Assembly: GCF_933775445.1 (NCBI RefSeq)
Contig: NC_065877.1
Location: forward strand, 5,332,001-5,396,000
Origin: Argentina anserina
Lineage: Eukaryota > Streptophyta > Magnoliopsida > Rosales > Rosaceae
DNA length: 64,000 bases
Direction of reading: 5' to 3'
In this document: one piece after another, positions 59,149 through 64,000 of the stretch
Numbering within the stretch: position 1 is the stretch's first letter
Layout of the letters: every line of letters starts with the position of its first letter
Notes under the pieces: model-generated
Databases searched by the model: none
What the model was told of the DNA's origin: nothing
What the model saw: only the letters and a program-made list of their open reading frames with translations
Made by a program: the position numbers and the translations under genes

Positions 59149-60863
59149 ATGCCTTGCCTTTACCTCTCCACCAACGTGAACCTAGACGGAGTTGACATTA
59201 ATCCCATCTTCTCCGAAGCTACGAAAGCCATCTCTGCCATTACCGGAAAGCCCGAAGGCGTAAGTTCCCTCCCTTTCACACTCTCACTCGCACACTCTGA
59301 ATATATCACCTCGATCTTTTTCAGTTTCATGTTATATTGTGTTTGGTATATGAATCCACAAACGACATGATTTTCTAGCAAGAATTAGTTAATTAGAGGC
59401 TTAGCTTTTATCCCCCAAAATAGGTGATGTTGACTAAAATTAAACATATATCCCCACTGGATTATCTTGTTTATATTGCTTGCAGAAACATATAGCTGCC
59501 ATAGATATCTGGAAAAATTCCAGTCTTTTTCCGTCTGCCTTATGTTTTCGTTTAACGGAAGTCTGCTTTGATTTTATTGTCCTTGCCTATCTTTCTTCCA
59601 ATACATTTGGAGCACCAGATTTTTCTTATAGTATTTTGTATGAATAGTATCGGGTAGATGATCAGGACTGGTTGTTCAACCAAGTAAGATCGGAGATTCC
59701 TGGTTCATTAATCTACACATGGCTGTGATTGGAGACTCAATCCTCTATGGCACCACGTTGAAAGGTCAACTGTTGTTGTGGTTGATCGATCATGTGTATA
59801 TCTGAATTATAATAAGATGACTTGGAATATGGTTGGCAACCTTGGCATGGCTAAATCTTTTGCAATCTAGGTGGTTCTCTTCTTTTTATTCTTTCTTCGA
59901 TTTAGCTTTCTTCTTCTTGGCCGTGCGCCACCGCGAGCAACTCCAGCAGACCAGCAGTTATTCAAGGTGGGGTTGCTGTTTTGTTTACGCGTATAGCTTA
60001 GTCGTTGCGATGATGACGGATGCGATTCGATCATGACTCTGTTGTAGCTTAGTCGTTACCGATAAGTATGCACATTAACTTGCATTTGCATTTACTTTGT
60101 CTCGTTGTGTACCGAGAAGCATGAGCATTCAAGTTTTACTTGTCTAGTTTCCTCTTTATTAATTAGTATCTTATATGTGATTCATCGCACACATTATACT
60201 CTCTTACATTGCATCTCTTTGTTAGTAAATTAGTGATTGCTTAATTAATGAGACATTTAACAAATTTAATCGGATCATGTGCTTTTTAATTTTTGCGTTT
60301 TGTTAATATTGTTTTAATAAAAAATTAATTTCTTAAACTTTCACTAAATTATTCGGAAACATTCTTAGGCATCTTAAAATGTAAATTGCCTAAGCATTAG
60401 TAATTTAAGCTGTTCTGTCCCTTGTCAAAATTTGGAGTGGAGAGTAATGCCCTACTATTTAACACTAGTTTTTCTAGTACCACTTGATGAGTTTGATGAC
60501 ACTATATAGTAATGGAACATCATCCTCCCATTTAATATTTTTGAGTGCTTTTAATCCCCAAGTTGGTGCCAACCCATTTCACATTTGTGCCTAGTTTGAC
60601 TCACAAACTTAATCTTATGACCTGCAATGCAGTATGTGATGGTGTTACTCAAGGGATCAGTTCCCATATCATTTGGTGCGAGCACAAGTGAACCGGCGGC
60701 GTATGGCGAATTGGTGGCGTTGGGCGGCATTACAAAGGCGGTGAAGCGGGAGCTGATCGCTACGCTTGGCAAGATTCTGCAGAACTCGAAGCTCGTCATC
60801 CCCAGGACTCGTTTTTTCCTTAAAGTTGTTGATGTAAGTACTCCTGCGGGATCCAAACTGTAA
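59149..60863 (+). CDS. MDL3: MIF/tautomerase-like protein with peroxisomal SKL signal (MDL3 type)
   Basis: This encodes a plant homologue of macrophage migration inhibitory factor / D-dopachrome tautomerase. Two exons (59149-59259, 60633-60863) joined in phase 0 give 113 aa; Arabidopsis MDL3 (At3g51660) is about 112. Pro2, the catalytic N-terminal proline after Met removal, is present (MPCLYLSTNVN). Conserved blocks follow: VMVLLKGSVPISFGAS, EPAAYGELVALGGI and TRFFLKVVD. The C terminus is GSKL, a type 1 peroxisomal targeting signal. MDL1/2-type relatives end differently (…GWNGS…). A donor-like GTAAGT at 60834-60839 lies just before the SKL tail. The intron is 1,373 bp and contains no credible gene. 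Substrate and function in plants are uncertain; links to stress and defence are known for the family. Confidence 0.9.
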
Positions 60864-62449
60864 TGTAAATCGCTGTTGTAAGAGGTAGGTCAAGCACAAT
60901 GGCTAAGATTTCCGTCATTTGATGGCCAACGAAATAAAAGTGATGCTCAGCATATAATGCTTGGCCCGAAACGTGTGGTGCAAAACTCCATTAATTATAA
61001 ACGTACGAAACCAATGACACAAATGTTGAATTCACAATGGTCCCAATACTCCCCATTGTAGTTGAAGATTGTGACTCAAATAATTTATATGTACTCTTAA
61101 GGTTGCCATATACAATGAGGCATGCATGGACCACGCCAGTGACACTATACCTGTTTCACAACTCATAACTTTGGTTTCGCAGTGGACTGCTTAACCAAAA
61201 ATGTGACATTGAAACGAATGGAAATCCTACATGTAGATCTTAAAGCTTAATTGCTTCACATAGTCTTACTAATCTTGACATGCCCTTAATTAGTTTGTTT
61301 GCCCTAGTCGTTTTCACATAGTGAAAAGAATACGAAGATGCCACACACTATATTATCGTTTTATTGGTACATTTATGATCTTGGTGTTCACATGGCACCA
61401 CACTATAAAGTTAGGGTGGATTTTTCTAATATTATATACCAACTAACATATAATTAGTATGAAAAATACTATTTAAACTAACAAATAACGTTGGTATACT
61501 AACTAATTGGTACAGTTAGCACTCGGTTGATACAATTGGCAATTAGCTTCTATCAATATGTTTATGTCCCAAAAATTTAAAGACACAATCTAAATAAGTA
61601 ATAACAAATAACAACACAAATAAAAAATCTTATACAACTTCAACCAAATTATCAAGCACAAAGTCATAAATTAAACATTCCAAAGTCTAAAAATTATAAA
61701 TTTAACAAAAATCTACGGTTGAGATTTATTTTTCACTAAATTTATGGCTGAAATATTTATGGATATATATAGTTTTTAAGAATATATATTGTTTTGCATG
61801 AATTGTTGTAATTACAATAATATCCTAGTAGTAGTTGACTTCAACTTGTATGGAAAAATATCAAGTTTGACTCACCATGAATGCATATATTGGAGTTTTT
61901 TTATAAAACTTTTATTTTAATTGGTACCATAGTACACGAAAAATTTATACTATTTAACAATTATATTTTGAATTATGACACGGTATATTATAACGTGTAT
62001 CATGTACCGATTTAGTAGTACATTCATATATTTAATAGTTAATATATGAATTAATTAGAATGAAATTATATAATATTACCGCCCCAATCATATAATATCA
62101 AGTCGTCTCTCATGTCTCAACTGTTTCGTCAAGTGATAAAGACATCTCATGGAAATGACCTACTTAACTACTACTATTTTAATATCCCGGGAACATAGCG
62201 CCTGATCAAATGACTGCACTTTTGTGTTCACACCGTGGTCGTTGTCGCGTGCACACTGCAAACGATAGGACGTGCGTCAGTCACCCCCTAAACTGTACAT
62301 GAGCTCGAGTGTGCATTACTAAATTAGCGATGCATATAAGTTTACATACAAATTGGTGAGCATAGCAATGCAGCTTGCCTGTTTCATATATAATGGGAAT
62401 ACTTCGTAGCTTTATTAAAGCATGTATGTTGTGTCTTCTAGGTTGAAAG
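60864..62449. other. AT-rich DNA downstream of the tautomerase gene
   Basis: The 3' UTR is probably in the first 200 bp. Nothing else was recognised. 62441-62449 is one candidate target-site copy for the next element. Confidence 0.5.
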
Positions 62450-62898
62450 CGGTGGCGGATCTAGGATACGAACATAGAACTGGCTTGAAATTGAAAGAAT
62501 GCAAAAAAAAAAAAAATTGTCAGTACAATATATAACCACATAAACATTAATGTCTATAAATTCTTTAAAAATAAGTGTTAATGAATATGAAATAATATTC
62601 TAAAAATCGATGACAAATTAAAATACTCAAACAAATTTTTTCTCAAATTAATTAGATTGAAACTTAATAATTCATATTTGCAGTTTCATATTCAATATAT
62701 AGAATGTCAATATTAAAAAAAATACTTAAAGATTTTTTATGAGATTTAAAAATAAGAATAGCGTCATGTATAAGAAATATATGCTAATAATTCAATTATA
62801 TATATACATATTTTATTAGCACTAATATATTGAAATTTTGGGATGAATATTGTAGCATGGGCTCCAGCCAGGGCAAGCCCTGGGCTTGATCCACCAGT
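62450..62898. mobile_element. Small hAT-like MITE
   Basis: This 449-bp AT-rich non-coding element has imperfect inverted ends: cggtggcggatctagg at the left and, read inwards from the right, actggtggatcaagccc. It is flanked by ggttgaaag (62441-62449) and ggttgcaag (62899-62907), a 9-bp near-repeat with one mismatch, or 8 bp with one mismatch, which fits the 8-bp duplication of hAT elements. It contains no transposase. Confidence 0.6.
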
Positions 62899-63349
62899 GG
62901 TTGCAAGTTTGGCATCAGCCGCATCTATGCATGTTCCGGCATATAAAATGTAGGTTTGTTTGAGGGGTTCACGGTTGTAATTATTTCCTTCTTGTCGAAA
63001 GAAAATCTTTATAAAAGATAATTAAACATTATATTGTTCTACGATACATTAAATGTATGTATTCATACATCAAATACATGTAGTTTGATTCATATTGGTA
63101 CTATACCTTATTTAAATTAACTAAAAACTTATAGATCTAACAAATTTATCTCTCCTTATTTTTTAGTTTGTTTTCCAGCAAATTTAAGTTTTTCTGCCAA
63201 ACCACCGGCAATTTGAAGGTGAGCTAATATATAAAGTTGTTCCTTATGTCATGGGTTTTTCATTTAAGTACCATATTGCATATGTTTTGATAAATTTTAA
63301 AATTTTAAATTTTACTCATCAAAACTCACAATAGCAGTTAGTTTCTCAG
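62899..63349. other. AT-rich DNA, nothing recognised
   Basis: No coding, RNA or repeat structure was found. Confidence 0.5.
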
Positions 63350-63501
63350 TCGACAGTAACAGCTAGATTTATAGTTGACAGTAGCATGTACCTTCCAAGT
63401 CGACAGTAGCAGGTGTCTTCCAAGTCAACAGTAGAAGCTGGTTTTTAACTCGATAGTAGCAGTTAGTTTTTATAATCGACAGTAGCATATAACTTATTCA
63501 T
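63350..63501 (+). repeat. 25-26-bp minisatellite, six copies
   Basis: Six tandem units (four of 25 bp, then two of 26 bp) share the head t[c/t][g/a]a[c/t]agta[g/a][c/a]a. Examples of unit starts are tcgacagtaacag, ttgacagtagcat, tcgacagtagcag, tcaacagtagaag and tcgatagtagcag. Two partial units flank the array (atagcagttag to the left, tgatgatagc to the right). Confidence 0.85.
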
Positions 63502-64000
63502 TGATGATAGCAAACACTATGGGTCAAAGATAAGTAAAAAAATAAAATATTTTATGACATGTGGCAACTTGCCATCATTTGGTTCTTATTTGTAAATTTT
63601 GGTCTTTATTTGCTCTATCAAATTAAGTAGTGAGTTATTTGAAAACTAAATTATTGTCTGATACTTTTGAGTAGTTTGTTATATGTAAATTAGCTCCAAC
63701 TAGTCTACCAATTATCTATGGAATCCTTCTAGTGCGCTTTGTAATATGTGAAACAATAAGGAGATTGGGAGGACAATAGATAATTTTTCAATTTTGAAAC
63801 GTCTTTTGCGAGAGGACTAGTGTTGAAATTAATTATGGTCCATCTTCTTCTTCTTTTTATTTTGAAAGGAGGTTCATCTTCTTCTAAGTTGCCATGGATA
63901 GAGTGACAAAAAAATAAACGTAAAATAAGGGTAAAACCATCTCGTAAATCATGTGTCTGTGTCTAATTTTTTTATTTTATTTTACGTGTTAACGGATCGT
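63502..64000. other. AT-rich DNA to window end
   Basis: No gene or repeat is supported. Confidence 0.5.

Overview
The window is nuclear DNA from a flowering plant, almost certainly a eudicot. Genes have many short exons with GT-AG introns, intergenic DNA is AT-rich, and there are plant-only families (WRKY, CASP-like, patellin, DCD-kelch, SIEL). Gene content and TE types would fit Rosaceae, but I cannot prove the family from the sequence alone. No operons, CRISPR arrays, phage or viral genes were seen.

Layout: 1-4 kb is gene-free. A 678-aa F-box/LRR gene (AtFBL3 type) lies at 4.0-7.3 kb on +, followed by an antisense tRNA-Gln(UUG) at 7.9 kb. A group I WRKY gene (WRKY33 type, +, 9.5-11.4 kb) and a CASP-like 4B gene (-, 12.0-13.2 kb) are neighbours. 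From 13.2 to 23.9 kb is repeat-rich DNA with a 116-bp tandem duplication and a 2.9-kb solo LTR with a 5-bp target duplication. An intronless membrane-anchored double methyltransferase gene (+, 23.9-25.5 kb), an N-myristoylated clade-E PP2C (+, 28.7-30.6 kb) and patellin-6 (-, 32.4-34.1 kb) follow. From 40.3 to 50.6 kb are two tandem relatives of a DCD-domain gene. The first is decayed, lacks kelch repeats and carries an expanded internal repeat. The second is an intact 692-aa DCD/coiled-coil/kelch gene. Between them sits a 1.07-kb Mutator-like foldback element with a perfect 9-bp target duplication. SIEL (HEAT/ARM, INTS4-like, -, 51.0-55.7 kb) converges on the kelch gene. A MIF/tautomerase gene of the MDL3 type ending in the peroxisomal signal SKL is at 59.1-60.9 kb. 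The last 3 kb is AT-rich with a small hAT-like MITE and a 25-bp minisatellite.

The genes do not form one pathway. What links them is ancient microsynteny, recalled from Arabidopsis gene order: WRKY33/CASPL4B1 are adjacent (At2g38470/80), FBL3, methyltransferase and PP2C are adjacent (At5g01720/10/00), the kelch gene is At5g01660, and MDL3/PATL6 are adjacent (At3g51660/70). The window therefore looks like a less fractionated version of regions that were split between duplicated Arabidopsis segments.

I found no convincing undescribed system. The best leads are the foldback element, the decayed DCD paralogue with its repeat expansion, the solo LTR, and the retained splice-donor sequence next to the SKL signal of the tautomerase. 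Exon boundaries were read by eye from GT-AG sites, phase and family conservation; UTR ends are not resolved.
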